Below are positions 24,101-32,566 of a stretch of 64,000 bases of DNA, one piece after another. The translations under genes were made by a program, and so were the position numbers. A model generated the notes under the pieces. The model was not told the origin of the DNA. It was given only the letters and a program-made list of their open reading frames with translations, and made no database searches. The DNA comes from Bacteroidales bacterium UBA7258. GTDB lineage: Bacteria > Bacteroidota > Bacteroidia > Bacteroidales > UBA932. Numbering within the stretch: the first letter of the stretch is position 1; each line of letters starts with the position of its first letter. The stretch is from NCBI GenBank assembly GCA_002472565.1, contig DKSK01000014.1:172861-236860 (forward strand), read 5' to 3'.

Positions 24101-26590
24101 GTGAGGCTGAGACAGCCCGATCTTGACTGGTCGGATTACGTAAATATCGAGACGGTCTGCGGAAATGCCGCAGGCTCCGGCCTTTTGAATGTGTTCTCCG
24201 AATCTTTGGCTCTGACCAAGGCTGAACTTTCCGAAGTGGTGGTGACAGGTTTTGGCGCAAAAAGGTCCAGAAAGGCGGCTTCCAGGATAGCTGCAGACTC
24301 CGCTGTCTATGCCGCTGAAGATGCCGGCGGTTTTGAGACTCCTTCGAATGAGCTCTCTGTCAGGGATGTTTTCCGCTCTACCCTTGCCTTCGAACCTTTC
24401 CTGCGCAGCTCCTCTTCCGGAGAAATAGAAGTTCCGCTCAAGACTTCCGGCAAGCTCTCGACGTACAAGGTCCAGATCTTCGCCCATGACAAGACCATGC
24501 ATAACGCAGTGGTTGATAGTGAAATGGTGGTGAGCGTCCCTGTGAAGACCTCCATAGTGGAGCCGAAATATCTCTATTATGGGGACAAGTATTCAGCCGC
24601 CGTTTCCGTGTCCAGTTCCGCCGATGCTCCTGTTTCGGGCACCATGGTCCTTTACCAATACGATAGCCCCGATTACAAGAACTCCAAGCCTAAAGCCTCG
24701 TCCTCCTTTAAGGTGAGGATTCCTGCAGGCGGAAGCGCTTCCCATCTTTTCGATGTTCAAGTGCCTGAATCCAAGGAGGCTGCATCAAGTGACTGCATCG
24801 GCCTCATGGCGGTTTTCTATCCTGGTGACGACCAGGCTTCGGCCGACTATTCCGATGCCGTCTTCGTGAAGATACCGCTGCTCTCCGACCGTCAGACTCT
24901 CACCGAGGCTCATTCCGGCATCCTCATGCCAGGGCTGTCCGCCGATTCGCTGCGCAAAGCCATCAGCTCTCGTTTCACGGGCACAAGTGCATATGGGGCG
25001 GTGACTTCCGAAATTTCCATCATCGACATGGTCCGCGAGGCTATCCCGTCCAAGGCCGAGCCTTCAGGTCCTGATCTTCTCTCGCTTACCGAGGCCTGGT
25101 ATATCCGCAAGGTCGCTTCTTCCTTAGGCGTCGACCTCGATTCCGAAGCCTCTGCCGAAGAGGACTCTGATGGAGCCGATGCTCATATATCCAATGCTTC
25201 CCTTGAAGCAAAAATCACGGCCTGTCAGAACGCGGACGGCGGCTTCTCCTGGTTCGAAGGCCTCCGCTCCTCCCCGGTCATGACAGCCGTGGTCCTGGAG
25301 CGTTTCTTCAAGGCCGGCTCTCTCCCTGACGGTCTGGACCAAGAGAAGCTTGCGAAGGCTGTCAAATACCTGGATGACAATCAGTTCGCCATAACCAGAC
25401 CATACTGGTGCGGCGGCCTCTCCGATCAGCAATACATGCTCGTCCGCTCGCTCTATCCTTCCGTCTCCTTCGATGTCAAAGCCCCGGTTGGACGTGCCAA
25501 AGAGTTCAGTAGGAGACTTTCCGATTTCCGCAAAGTGGCCCGAGGCTATCTCGTGCCTTCCGGAAGCCGCGGATCTGAGGGCTATATACTGGGAAAGGCC
25601 CGCAGGCTTACGACCCTTCTCAATCTTCTGGACTCAGATGCAGGGATCAGTCTTGCAAAGGACTGGGGAATACGTTTCGCCTCTGCGTCCAGAGTGCGTG
25701 CTTCGGCCTTTGATGAGGTGACCTCCCTGCTTGAATATTCTGTGGATCATCCAGACGGAGGCATCTACTATCCGAATGCCGTACTTCCGTTCCGCGGACT
25801 TCTCGAGAGCGAGGCCTATGCCCACTCGCTGCTCTGTGATCTTCTGACAAGGTACTCCTCTTCTGATGATGCTGACCCTTCTTCTGCCTCCAGAGCCTCG
25901 GAAGTGGCCGACGGAATCAGGATCTGGCTGATGCTCCAGAAGGAAACCCAGCAATGGGAGGCGGAACCAGGCTTCATGGATGCCGTAGCATCCATTATGG
26001 CAGGCTCCGATGAAATCAAGTCCGTCAAGGTCATCGTCATGACCAAGACATATGAAAAGCCTTTCGACGAGATCAAAGCGGCCGGAAACGACCTGACCCT
26101 CACGCGCGAATTCTACCGTGAAAAGACCCTTACCAAGAAACTCTCCGACGGTAAGACTGAGGATGTGGTAGAATTGGTGCCGATCGAGGAAGGAACTTGC
26201 CTTGCCGTAGGAGACAGGATCAGCATCAAATATAAGGTGTGGAGCAAAGAGAACCGTAGCTTCGTCCGGCTCACTGCGCCGCGCGAAGCCTCTCTCAGAC
26301 CGGTAGACCAACTCTCCGGATACTCCTTCTCCATGTCTTGCCTGCGTCCGCTTATTCTTGACGGGTGGTATACCCTCAACCCTGGATGCTATAGGAATGT
26401 GCGGACTGACAGGACCGAATACTACTTTGACTCTTATCCGGAGGAAAAGAGTGAGATAGTTGAGGAATTCTTCGTGACCCAGGCCGGCTCCTTCAAAGCT
26501 CCGGCGGCCGAAATCGAATCCCTCTACGCCCCTCACTACCGCGCCAATGCCGCCTTTACCGGACCTCTCCGTTCCGCGCCGCTCCGTTAA
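21107..26590 (+). CDS. Large alpha-2-macroglobulin-like (MG2-domain) secreted protein
   Basis: An 1827-residue exported protein. The start at 21107 is preferred over an in-frame ATG inside folC because a signal peptide begins here ('MKKFFAFLAGTFLVSAGLFA'). The middle carries macroglobulin-type modules, including 'ALVMTDRGAFNPGDTVNFKVVLY' (residues about 500) and 'IVEPKYLYYGDKYSAAVSV', and the C-terminal part has the alpha-toroid segment 'ACQNADGGFSWFEGLRSSPV'. No CxEQ thioester is seen, so covalent trapping of proteases is unlikely for this copy. Near residue 1042 the chain reads 'SEVVVTGFGAKRSR', close to the start of a TonB-receptor plug. Such proteins are thought to guard the periplasm against proteases; here that is inference. 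No lipobox is evident. Confidence 0.85.
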   Translation: MKKFFAFLAGTFLVSAGLFAISGVGMQNQSDMKPDSEGHMLGTMWNEYRKAEDKDKPQTMASVLSEIIAKSMEKRYSYDFWDASQKYVSAISRRNWKAREEEMAKFKKRVGDYDEPIVTFSYRQAYENDGTSAIFDWASGEEKRLSAAKTEPFYSGLGNLMSGALPEYVENDWQYVLWKLADFDQNDLAAEALVKTLDGKYPAADYAEYLCALRLSDQAASKARLEELAARGKAVSFYPRASLLVDKMSGLSRSETSSSEDYKALLEECRHFEKERGALSGKEAAIAKGITSVHDIIEDLEAKDIAVLVSGDTVKVLLRNLSSVKLSLYKSVGLETSSTDRKAVLTRELKNTKNHFYVKDTVETLLGPLDDGAYYLEAVNGKVKCGRSFSRHTLSMAVRWNSDGCGVYLADWKSGRPLDKATLILSKNGKEVAKAEDFELREGFTPLPASMTSLLSGANSKNKYYELTALFRDRVLRSSEALQLSSMDSRISSSAPVQGHHALVMTDRGAFNPGDTVNFKVVLYTGDGVTMARAAESGLAVSAVFNDSEGNQLETKKLKTNEFGSIASSFVIPEGKRNGSFSIRVRAGGDSYDCAYKAIRVDEFVLPTFEVSFEEIGGIILPGDIVTVRGNVKSYSGHTLSEARISYKAELYGAVLTEGSLSPASDGSFAIPIVTNKTKTLGWYKVQVDVTDNTGETHTYSTAFYAGASYFLDIALENAAEGELSLDGDERRALPFYAYYPETPAYIVSEPSVKLVFNVKRQDGSPVDLPVKYSLKAPSGKVLSGTAMSGKTVAIDLSMVPKGILTLNATSIVEDRSGMAVDTLKSSCKILRLSEDAVCLDTEVENVFLPIDKLSMASPSGRPSVSALLGSTKGETWAVAELYGQDRKLLAKKNFHLDGKVGGRGSLARIDFPYEAGYPAAVRLVVFYFKDGEKYESDHVYRRPAKSLDLPLAFTSFQDKALPDHEYKLILKTLPGIEALAAVFDKSTETIYPNNWNTVRLRQPDLDWSDYVNIETVCGNAAGSGLLNVFSESLALTKAELSEVVVTGFGAKRSRKAASRIAADSAVYAAEDAGGFETPSNELSVRDVFRSTLAFEPFLRSSSSGEIEVPLKTSGKLSTYKVQIFAHDKTMHNAVVDSEMVVSVPVKTSIVEPKYLYYGDKYSAAVSVSSSADAPVSGTMVLYQYDSPDYKNSKPKASSSFKVRIPAGGSASHLFDVQVPESKEAASSDCIGLMAVFYPGDDQASADYSDAVFVKIPLLSDRQTLTEAHSGILMPGLSADSLRKAISSRFTGTSAYGAVTSEISIIDMVREAIPSKAEPSGPDLLSLTEAWYIRKVASSLGVDLDSEASAEEDSDGADAHISNASLEAKITACQNADGGFSWFEGLRSSPVMTAVVLERFFKAGSLPDGLDQEKLAKAVKYLDDNQFAITRPYWCGGLSDQQYMLVRSLYPSVSFDVKAPVGRAKEFSRRLSDFRKVARGYLVPSGSRGSEGYILGKARRLTTLLNLLDSDAGISLAKDWGIRFASASRVRASAFDEVTSLLEYSVDHPDGGIYYPNAVLPFRGLLESEAYAHSLLCDLLTRYSSSDDADPSSASRASEVADGIRIWLMLQKETQQWEAEPGFMDAVASIMAGSDEIKSVKVIVMTKTYEKPFDEIKAAGNDLTLTREFYREKTLTKKLSDGKTEDVVELVPIEEGTCLAVGDRISIKYKVWSKENRSFVRLTAPREASLRPVDQLSGYSFSMSCLRPLILDGWYTLNPGCYRNVRTDRTEYYFDSYPEEKSEIVEEFFVTQAGSFKAPAAEIESLYAPHYRANAAFTGPLRSAPLR

Positions 26591-26606
26591 TCCGAGCCGG
26601 GAATAC

Positions 26607-26643
26607 GTTCCGCCGCTCTCCATGCCGGAGGGCGGCGGAACGT
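26607..26643. repeat. GC-rich inverted repeat after the macroglobulin gene
   Basis: ACGTTCCGCCG pairs perfectly with CGGCGGAACGT around an inner loop. No T run follows on the plus strand, so it is not a classic terminator, although it is the only strong hairpin behind the 5.5-kb gene. Confidence 0.65.
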
Positions 26644-26645
26644 GT

Positions 26646-26680
26646 AAAAAAAAAGAGGAACGGCTTTTGCCATTCCTCTT
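26646..26680 (-). terminator. Terminator of tRNA-Val
   Basis: On the minus strand AAGAGGAA pairs with TTCCTCTT and GGC with GCC around AAAA, followed by a run of T. It lies five bases beyond the tRNA 3' end. Confidence 0.88.
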
Positions 26681-26684
26681 GAAG

Positions 26685-26759
26685 TGGGAGCAGAGGGATT
26701 TGAACCCCCGACCCTCTGCTTGTAGGGCAGACGCTCTGAACCAACTGAGCTATGCTCCC
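26685..26759 (-). tRNA. tRNA-Val (anticodon UAC)
   Basis: A 75-nt cloverleaf on the minus strand. The acceptor stem pairs GGGAGCA with TGCTCCC. The D arm reads TAGCTCAGTTGGTTCAGAGC, the anticodon stem TCTGC/GCAGA encloses the loop CCTACAA, and the T arm reads GGGGGTTCAAATCCC. The anticodon in the loop centre is UAC, reading GUA-type valine codons. The discriminator base is A and the terminal CCA is not encoded. It has its own consensus promoter and terminator. Confidence 0.93.
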
Positions 26760-26789
26760 AAGGTCCCGTGTTGTTGTTCGTTGGGATTG

Positions 26790-26820
26790 CAAAGATACGC
26801 ATCATTTTTGATTCTCCAAA
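26790..26820 (-). promoter_or_regulatory. Consensus promoter of tRNA-Val
   Basis: Minus-strand TTTG (26817-26820) and TATCTTTG (26790-26797) are 19 bases apart. The stretch TGCGTATCTTTGCAATCCC is identical to the promoter at the right edge of the window. From 26821 to 27443 I see no gene and no convincing promoter; it is the long leader side of the following SusC gene. Confidence 0.85.
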
Positions 26821-27443
26821 CTTTTTGAGAAATTTTTTCAAAAAAGATAAGCCCATAGCTTTCTCCCATCCCTGGAGGCGGCAACTCTGATATGCGAACC
26901 GCCCTCTCGGGGCCCATGTTGAGCTTCGGCAGAGCAAGAGCAGTCCATTCCGATACTTTCAGCCCTGATGAGGTATTGAAATATATCAATGCTATATATA
27001 GGTATATAGTTTCGAACTCGGAAGACCTTGCTTTCGAAAAATAAGCGTGAAATGACTTTTTCTTTTGAAAATCCTTGGTCTTTTCTCAGAAAAGAGCTAT
27101 ATTAGCTTCGTTAAACATCTACTAAGGGAATTTTTCTTTTGTTATTGCAGGCTCGTAAGAAGTTTTGAAGCGAAACTCCAGTTTTAGTTTGCAGGATTAG
27201 CCAAGCCAGAATATGACATTCGGTATGGTAAATCAAAAAGACTGAATTGAGCAGAGGAAGTTCGCGGTAGAGGTGTCGTGGGGGAGGAGTGCTGAAAGGA
27301 GTGGAGATGAATTGAGTATGGCCTTCCTGCAGAGAAGATTAGGTCGGGGAGTACCTGACGAATTGTCTGCCCGGCGGCTGATAGTTGAATCGCAATTGAC
27401 TAAATTACATACTAACCATCAATATTAATACTTAAACAATTAG

Positions 27444-27497
27444 ATGAAAATGTATTCCTCTAATTTGAGAAGCGCAGAAAGTTGCTTAAAACGATAA
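27444..27497 (+). pseudogene. Disrupted 5' end of the SusC gene (in-frame stop)
   Basis: The ATG at 27444 starts the typical SusC leader 'MKMYSSNLRSAESCLKR' in the same frame as the receptor downstream, but codon 18 is TAA (27495-27497). Reading one base shifted from 27491 gives 'TIRKIV', the kind of sequence expected here, and the original frame resumes with the hydrophobic 'PVLAALLLFVAGSAVALAQ'. The pattern fits two compensating single-base changes, either real or from sequencing. No ATG exists between the stop and the mature receptor. Confidence 0.6.
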
Positions 27498-27530
27498 GGA
27501 AGATCGTTTAGGCCCGTTCTTGCGGCTCTT

Positions 27531-30500
27531 TTGCTTTTTGTGGCAGGCTCAGCGGTAGCTCTGGCACAATCACAAATTACCGGAACAGTGCTTGACAACT
27601 ATGGCGAGCCATTGGCGGGAGCAGCTGTTCTGGTTACTAATCCAGGTTCCACCCTTGCCATAGACCACTCTGTTACCGGGATTGACGGAAGCTACGCGGT
27701 AAAAGCGTCTGAAGGACAGGTACTTAACTTTAGTTTCCTGGGAATGAAGGATCTTATGGTGACCGTCGGTAAAAGTGCGGTGGTAAACGTCACCATGCAA
27801 CCGGATGACCAGATGTTGAACGAGACGGTCGTCGTCGGTTATGGCGTTCAGAAAAAAGTCAACTTGACTGGTTCCGTAGCGTCGATCGATTCCAAATCAC
27901 TTGATTCAAGACCTATAGTCCAGGCTTCCACCGCCCTGCAGGGAATGGTGTCAGGTGTTACTGTCACTACCAACAGCGGCGCCCCGGGAGCTGACGGAGG
28001 CGTAATACGTATAAGAGGAATCAATTCCTTCGGAGGCAGCTCGACATCTCCTCTCGTCCTGATCGACGGAGTAGAGGGCACGATGGACAGCGTAGATCCG
28101 GCATTGATCGAGAGCATCTCTGTTCTGAAGGATGCCGCATCATCCGCAATCTACGGATCCCGCGCGGCCAACGGAGTCATCCTTGTCACCACGAAACGAG
28201 CTCAGTCTGACCAGGTTTCCGTGACATATTCCGGATATGTGGGCTGGTCGGCTCCTACCACTCTTCCGGACGTAGTCAACGCGGTCCAGTACGAAGAGCT
28301 CATGAACGCAATGGACATCCAGGATGGAAACGCCCTTACTTATTCCAAGGATCACCTCGACCTTTACCGTCAGAATATGGGCAAAGATCCGGACAATTAT
28401 CCGAACACAGACTGGCAGAAGGTTATTCTTTCCAGGGACGGATTTACCCACAATCACTCCGTTTCCCTCGCCATGGGTACGGAAAAAATCAAACTCCTCT
28501 CCACTTTAGGCTACCTTGACCAGGGCGGTCTCGTGAGGAAGAGCAACTACACCAGGTATTCCTTCAGGAACAACATGGACGTCAAGTTCAACGACAAGCT
28601 TTCAATGAAACTTGATATTTCATTCATAGGTGGTCTGCGCGACCGTTCTCCATACGAAGCCAACGTATTCACGTACATGAATACCAGGCCTGCCGATATT
28701 CCTAACAGATTCTCTACGGGGCTCTATAATGGAGGCAGCTCAATGTTCGGAATGAATCCGGAAGCGCTTCTTAAATTCGGCGGAGACAATAAGACCCAGA
28801 CTCAGATGTTCAGCGGTTCTTTGACTCTCAGCTATAAACCGGTTGAGTGGCTGACTCTTTCAGGAATGGTCGCTCCTAAGTACGAAACTGTCAGCGGCAA
28901 GAACTACAAGAAGACGGTCAAGACATGGGCGGATCCTGAAGGTTTAGGCCAGCCTATCAGCTCGCAGCCTAACACGACTCTCAATCAGACTGATGAGAAG
29001 AGCCTTTGGGGTAATTACAACTTCCTCGTCACCGCGAACAAGGATTTCGGCGAGCACAACGTTATCCTTACCCTCGGTACCGAGCGCAACGACTATGATT
29101 ACCAATATCTCAGAGCATACAGGGAGAAGTTCAATTACGACTACTCTCAGATCGATGCCGGTGAAACTCCTAACCAACTGACAGGCGGCCATCGTTATCA
29201 GTGGGCCATCCAGTCTTTCTTCGGAAGGTTCAATTACAACTACAAGGACAAGTATCTCTTCGAGGCTAATATGCGTATCGACGGGTCCTCAAGGTTTACT
29301 TCCAGCAACCGCTGGGGATATTTCCCTTCGGTATCAGGAGGCTGGAGAGTTTCCGAAGAGCCTTTCATGGAGAATATCAAGCACACCTTGACGAATCTTA
29401 AATTAAGAGCTTCTTATGGTTCCCTTGGAAACCAGAATCTTGCAGGTACAGGTGCGGCGGCATATTACCCGACTACGCAGAATCTCGCGACTGGACAGGT
29501 TCCGATGGCCGGAAATATCTATCCTATCGTCGCTCTCAACACTCTTGCGAACCCTGATCTGAAATGGGAGAAAACTACCATGTTCGATGTCGGAGTTGAC
29601 TTCTCTATTCTCGGAAAGGTCTATGTGACAGCAGATTACTACCACAAGATCACAAAGGATATCCTCATGCAGCTTGATATCCCTCAGGGAATCGGTCTCA
29701 ACGCTCCTTATCAGAACGCAGGAAAGGTCCGTAACAATGGCTGGGAACTCTCCGTAGGCTATAACGACCAGTGGGGAGACTTCTCCTTCGGCGTGCAGGC
29801 CAACATCTCTGATGTGAAGAACCAGATTCTCAATATGCGTGGCAAGACTTCCACTTCAGGAGTTCTTCACAATGCGGAGGGCCATGAAATCGGAAGCATC
29901 TGGACCCTCAAGAGCCTCGGCATCATCCGTACTCAGGATGAGGCGGACTGGGTCAATGCCAATTGTCCTCAATTCGGCGAGACTGTCAAAGTAGGCGATA
30001 TCCGCTACAAGGATATCGACGGAGACAATAAGATTACTACCGAGGATCGTGACTATGTCGGAACTACAATCCCGAGATATACCTACAGCGGCAACTTCAA
30101 CTTCGGCTGGAAGAACCTCAATCTCAACGTACTTCTTCAGGGAGTCGGCAAGGTAGACAGCTATCTCAAGGCCGAGTCGATCCAGCCGGGTTACGCGGGA
30201 CACACCTTCCGCAAGGAACATCTCGACTGGGCTTCTGTTGATAATCCTGATGGTAAGACCCCTCGCCTTTCCGCAAAACAGAACAACAACAAGTTCGATT
30301 CCTCGTTCTGGATGAAGAGCGCCGCCTACATGAGGGTCAAGAACATCACTCTCGGCTATACTCTTCCTCAGAACTGGGTGAAGAAGATCGGCCTGCAGTC
30401 CGTCTATGTATACGCCACCGGCCAGAACATGTTCACGTTCACCAATTTCTGGCAGGGATATGATCCTGAGGTCGCATACCATGGAAGTGAAAGCGGAGAC

Positions 30501-30581
30501 TATGATATAGTTGATTTCAGCGAGGTTGATTTCTATCCTCAGGTCAAGACCTGGACCCTTGGTCTTCAAATTAAATTCTAA
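27531..30581 (+). CDS. SusC/RagA-type TonB-dependent receptor (5' end disrupted)
   Basis: About 1016 residues of an outer-membrane TonB-dependent transporter. The first usable codon is TTG at 27531, inside the signal peptide; the natural start was probably the ATG at 27444, which is cut off by an in-frame TAA. The order is the usual one: signal remnant ending 'AVALAQ', a carboxypeptidase-like beta-sandwich ('ITGTVLDNYGEPLAGAAVLV'), the plug ('LNETVVVGYGVQKKVNLTGSV', split here by its Val run, then 'VLIDGVEGTMDSVDPALIESI' with 'SVLKDAASSAIYGSRAANGVI') and the 22-stranded barrel ending in 'WTLGLQIKF'. The rest of the frame is intact. The partner SusD follows after six bases. Ligand unknown; no glycosidase lies nearby. 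Confidence 0.85.
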   Translation: MLFVAGSAVALAQSQITGTVLDNYGEPLAGAAVLVTNPGSTLAIDHSVTGIDGSYAVKASEGQVLNFSFLGMKDLMVTVGKSAVVNVTMQPDDQMLNETVVVGYGVQKKVNLTGSVASIDSKSLDSRPIVQASTALQGMVSGVTVTTNSGAPGADGGVIRIRGINSFGGSSTSPLVLIDGVEGTMDSVDPALIESISVLKDAASSAIYGSRAANGVILVTTKRAQSDQVSVTYSGYVGWSAPTTLPDVVNAVQYEELMNAMDIQDGNALTYSKDHLDLYRQNMGKDPDNYPNTDWQKVILSRDGFTHNHSVSLAMGTEKIKLLSTLGYLDQGGLVRKSNYTRYSFRNNMDVKFNDKLSMKLDISFIGGLRDRSPYEANVFTYMNTRPADIPNRFSTGLYNGGSSMFGMNPEALLKFGGDNKTQTQMFSGSLTLSYKPVEWLTLSGMVAPKYETVSGKNYKKTVKTWADPEGLGQPISSQPNTTLNQTDEKSLWGNYNFLVTANKDFGEHNVILTLGTERNDYDYQYLRAYREKFNYDYSQIDAGETPNQLTGGHRYQWAIQSFFGRFNYNYKDKYLFEANMRIDGSSRFTSSNRWGYFPSVSGGWRVSEEPFMENIKHTLTNLKLRASYGSLGNQNLAGTGAAAYYPTTQNLATGQVPMAGNIYPIVALNTLANPDLKWEKTTMFDVGVDFSILGKVYVTADYYHKITKDILMQLDIPQGIGLNAPYQNAGKVRNNGWELSVGYNDQWGDFSFGVQANISDVKNQILNMRGKTSTSGVLHNAEGHEIGSIWTLKSLGIIRTQDEADWVNANCPQFGETVKVGDIRYKDIDGDNKITTEDRDYVGTTIPRYTYSGNFNFGWKNLNLNVLLQGVGKVDSYLKAESIQPGYAGHTFRKEHLDWASVDNPDGKTPRLSAKQNNNKFDSSFWMKSAAYMRVKNITLGYTLPQNWVKKIGLQSVYVYATGQNMFTFTNFWQGYDPEVAYHGSESGDYDIVDFSEVDFYPQVKTWTLGLQIKF

Positions 30582-30587
30582 AGTATT

Positions 30588-32399
30588 ATGAGAAACAGCT
30601 TTATTTCAATATTGCTTTGCGGTCTCGTTGCAGCCGGATGCACCCTCGACAAAGATTATCTGAACGGGCCGAATGCGGCTTCATTCCCTTCCAGTAAGTC
30701 AGAGGTAGAGGCCGGAGTGTTCTCGGTGTACAAGAGCTTCACTGATCTTCAGAACTCGGGAACGCCTTTCACAGGCCTTCAGGACAATGGAACGGACATC
30801 GGTTCCGGCCGCATCAACAGAGCCGAATATATGTACCAGCAGGTCTGTGACAAAATGCAGCCTAACAACATTTGGGTGGAAAAGGTCTACCAATGGATGT
30901 ACAAGACGGTAGCAAGAGTCAATCTCGTGCTTGACAACATTGACAGGGTCAAGGGCGATATGACTGAAACCGAGTACAATCAGTACAAGGCCGAGCTTCT
31001 CTGCCAGAGGGCATATCTCTACGACTGGGGCTGCCAGCTTTGGGGAGATATCCCTTATATCGACCATACTCTGTCCCTCTCTGACTCTTACGGGAGGACT
31101 CCTAAAGCTGAAGTCATCGCCAATGTCCTGAAGTCTCTTGATGACAATATCCTCGAGGCGCTTCCGGCAAGATGGAACAAGAACGATTACGGCTTCATGA
31201 GAATCGGCAGTGCCACTGCCTTCGCCCTCAAGGCAAGAATCAATCTTAACTGGGCCGGCGACAACACCGTCCCTGAAGCCACTTACGAGAACGCCAAGAA
31301 ATACGCCACCAAGGCTATAGAACTTGCAGAAGGCGCAGGATATAAGCTTGCCTCAGTGGACATCTCCCCATGTGGCAAAGACCACACCTTTGGTGAGCCG
31401 GATCCGACCCCTATCTTCGGAATAACAGCCGCCAGGGCGGGCGACGAGTGGCTCTGGGGCCTTGAGTATTCTAACGCCATTGACGGAAATACCCACACCT
31501 CCGGTTATGATGTTTCGCCGAGGCATATCGGAGGCTGCGCGATGTTCAGCCCTAACCAGGCCCTCATCGATGCTTTCCAGTGCACTGACGGCCTCTCGAT
31601 TACGGAGTCTCCTCTCTATGACTGGAAGAATCCATGGAAAAACAGAGATCCAAGGCTTGACCTTTATTGCGCACGTTCCGACACAAGGACGCTTGGCGTA
31701 GAATACACCATTCTCCGTTCCAAGAAGAAGGTGCATGACTACAATACAAACCAGGACATCACCAATACCGAGGTCACCGGGAACAAGAATGAGTATGGTT
31801 CCAACGGTTCAAAGGGTGCCAGCGGCTACGCATGGAGAAAGTACATGGACCCTGAGGATTTCGCGGCGAGCAACTACAAATGGAACAGCCGTTCGAAATG
31901 TGTCAAGAGCTATCCTTTAATGAGGCTCCCTGAACTCTACCTTATCAGGGCCGAAGCTGACATCGAACTGGGAATAGACTTCGACCAGGCCAGGGCGGAC
32001 ATCAAAAAGATTCGCGATCGTGTCGGCATGCCTGAAGTCAAGGCGACAGATCAGGCCGCGCTCCGCAGCGCCCTGCGCTATGAGAGAATGGTCGAGCTCT
32101 GCGACGAGGGATTCCGCTGGTTCGACATACGCCGCTGGGGAATAGCTTCAAAGTGCCTGCAGGGCGATCTTGTCGCTCCTAACAAAGAGGGCTATCTGTC
32201 CAACGCAAAACCAGTCATCGATGCCGACTGGCACTGCGACTACTCGCAGAAAACCACATGGGACGGCTCCGAATTCAATCTGAGGACTTACACGAAATTC
32301 GTGTACAATCCTTCAAGGGATGCTGTATGGCCTATCCCTGAGACAGAGATGATCGCCAATCCTAACATGAAGCAGAATGCCGGCTACGGAGCGGAATAA
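30588..32399 (+). CDS. SusD/RagB-type outer-membrane lipoprotein
   Basis: A 603-residue surface lipoprotein that caps the SusC channel and binds its ligand. The lipobox 'LVAAGC' puts the lipidated Cys at residue 18. The TPR-like helical core and family motifs are visible: 'AELLCQRAYLYDWGCQLWGDIPYI' region near 140, 'LPELYLIRAEADIELG' near 447 and 'ALRYERMVELCDEGFRWFDIRRWG' near 490, ending with 'RDAVWPIPETEMIANPNMKQN'. It is longer than many SusD proteins. It starts six bases after the SusC stop. A terminator-like hairpin follows, so the pair stands alone without enzymes. Confidence 0.93.
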   Translation: MRNSFISILLCGLVAAGCTLDKDYLNGPNAASFPSSKSEVEAGVFSVYKSFTDLQNSGTPFTGLQDNGTDIGSGRINRAEYMYQQVCDKMQPNNIWVEKVYQWMYKTVARVNLVLDNIDRVKGDMTETEYNQYKAELLCQRAYLYDWGCQLWGDIPYIDHTLSLSDSYGRTPKAEVIANVLKSLDDNILEALPARWNKNDYGFMRIGSATAFALKARINLNWAGDNTVPEATYENAKKYATKAIELAEGAGYKLASVDISPCGKDHTFGEPDPTPIFGITAARAGDEWLWGLEYSNAIDGNTHTSGYDVSPRHIGGCAMFSPNQALIDAFQCTDGLSITESPLYDWKNPWKNRDPRLDLYCARSDTRTLGVEYTILRSKKKVHDYNTNQDITNTEVTGNKNEYGSNGSKGASGYAWRKYMDPEDFAASNYKWNSRSKCVKSYPLMRLPELYLIRAEADIELGIDFDQARADIKKIRDRVGMPEVKATDQAALRSALRYERMVELCDEGFRWFDIRRWGIASKCLQGDLVAPNKEGYLSNAKPVIDADWHCDYSQKTTWDGSEFNLRTYTKFVYNPSRDAVWPIPETEMIANPNMKQNAGYGAE

Positions 32400-32427
32400 T
32401 TTCTGGAAATAATCATTGCTTTTTTCG

Positions 32428-32463
32428 GCCCCTGGAACTGTAGGATAGTCCCGGGGGCTTTGC
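32428..32463 (+). terminator. Terminator after the first SusCD pair
   Basis: GCCCCTGG pairs with CCGGGGGC-type sequence (one G-U pair) around a 14-base loop, then TTTGCTT. The T run is short, so strength is uncertain. Confidence 0.6.
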
Positions 32464-32491
32464 TTCTAAATCGGTTTGACAGGCTGGCTTG

Positions 32492-32523
32492 TTTGGACGG
32501 CAGGTAAAATATTCCTATTTTCG
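32492..32523 (+). promoter_or_regulatory. Promoter of the metalloprotease operon
   Basis: TTTG at 32492-32495 and TATTTTCG at 32516-32523 are 20 bases apart, a near-consensus promoter, 43 bases before the chosen ATG at 32567. It overlaps an upstream in-frame ATG (32489), which argues against that longer start. Confidence 0.65.
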
Positions 32524-32566
32524 CAAAATCCGCCTTCTGGATGTAGAAAAAGGCGATAATAAACCA

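Noticed and set aside
26685..26759. tRNA-Thr or tRNA-Tyr
   Set aside because: The seven-base anticodon loop CCTACAA centres on UAC, which reads valine codons.
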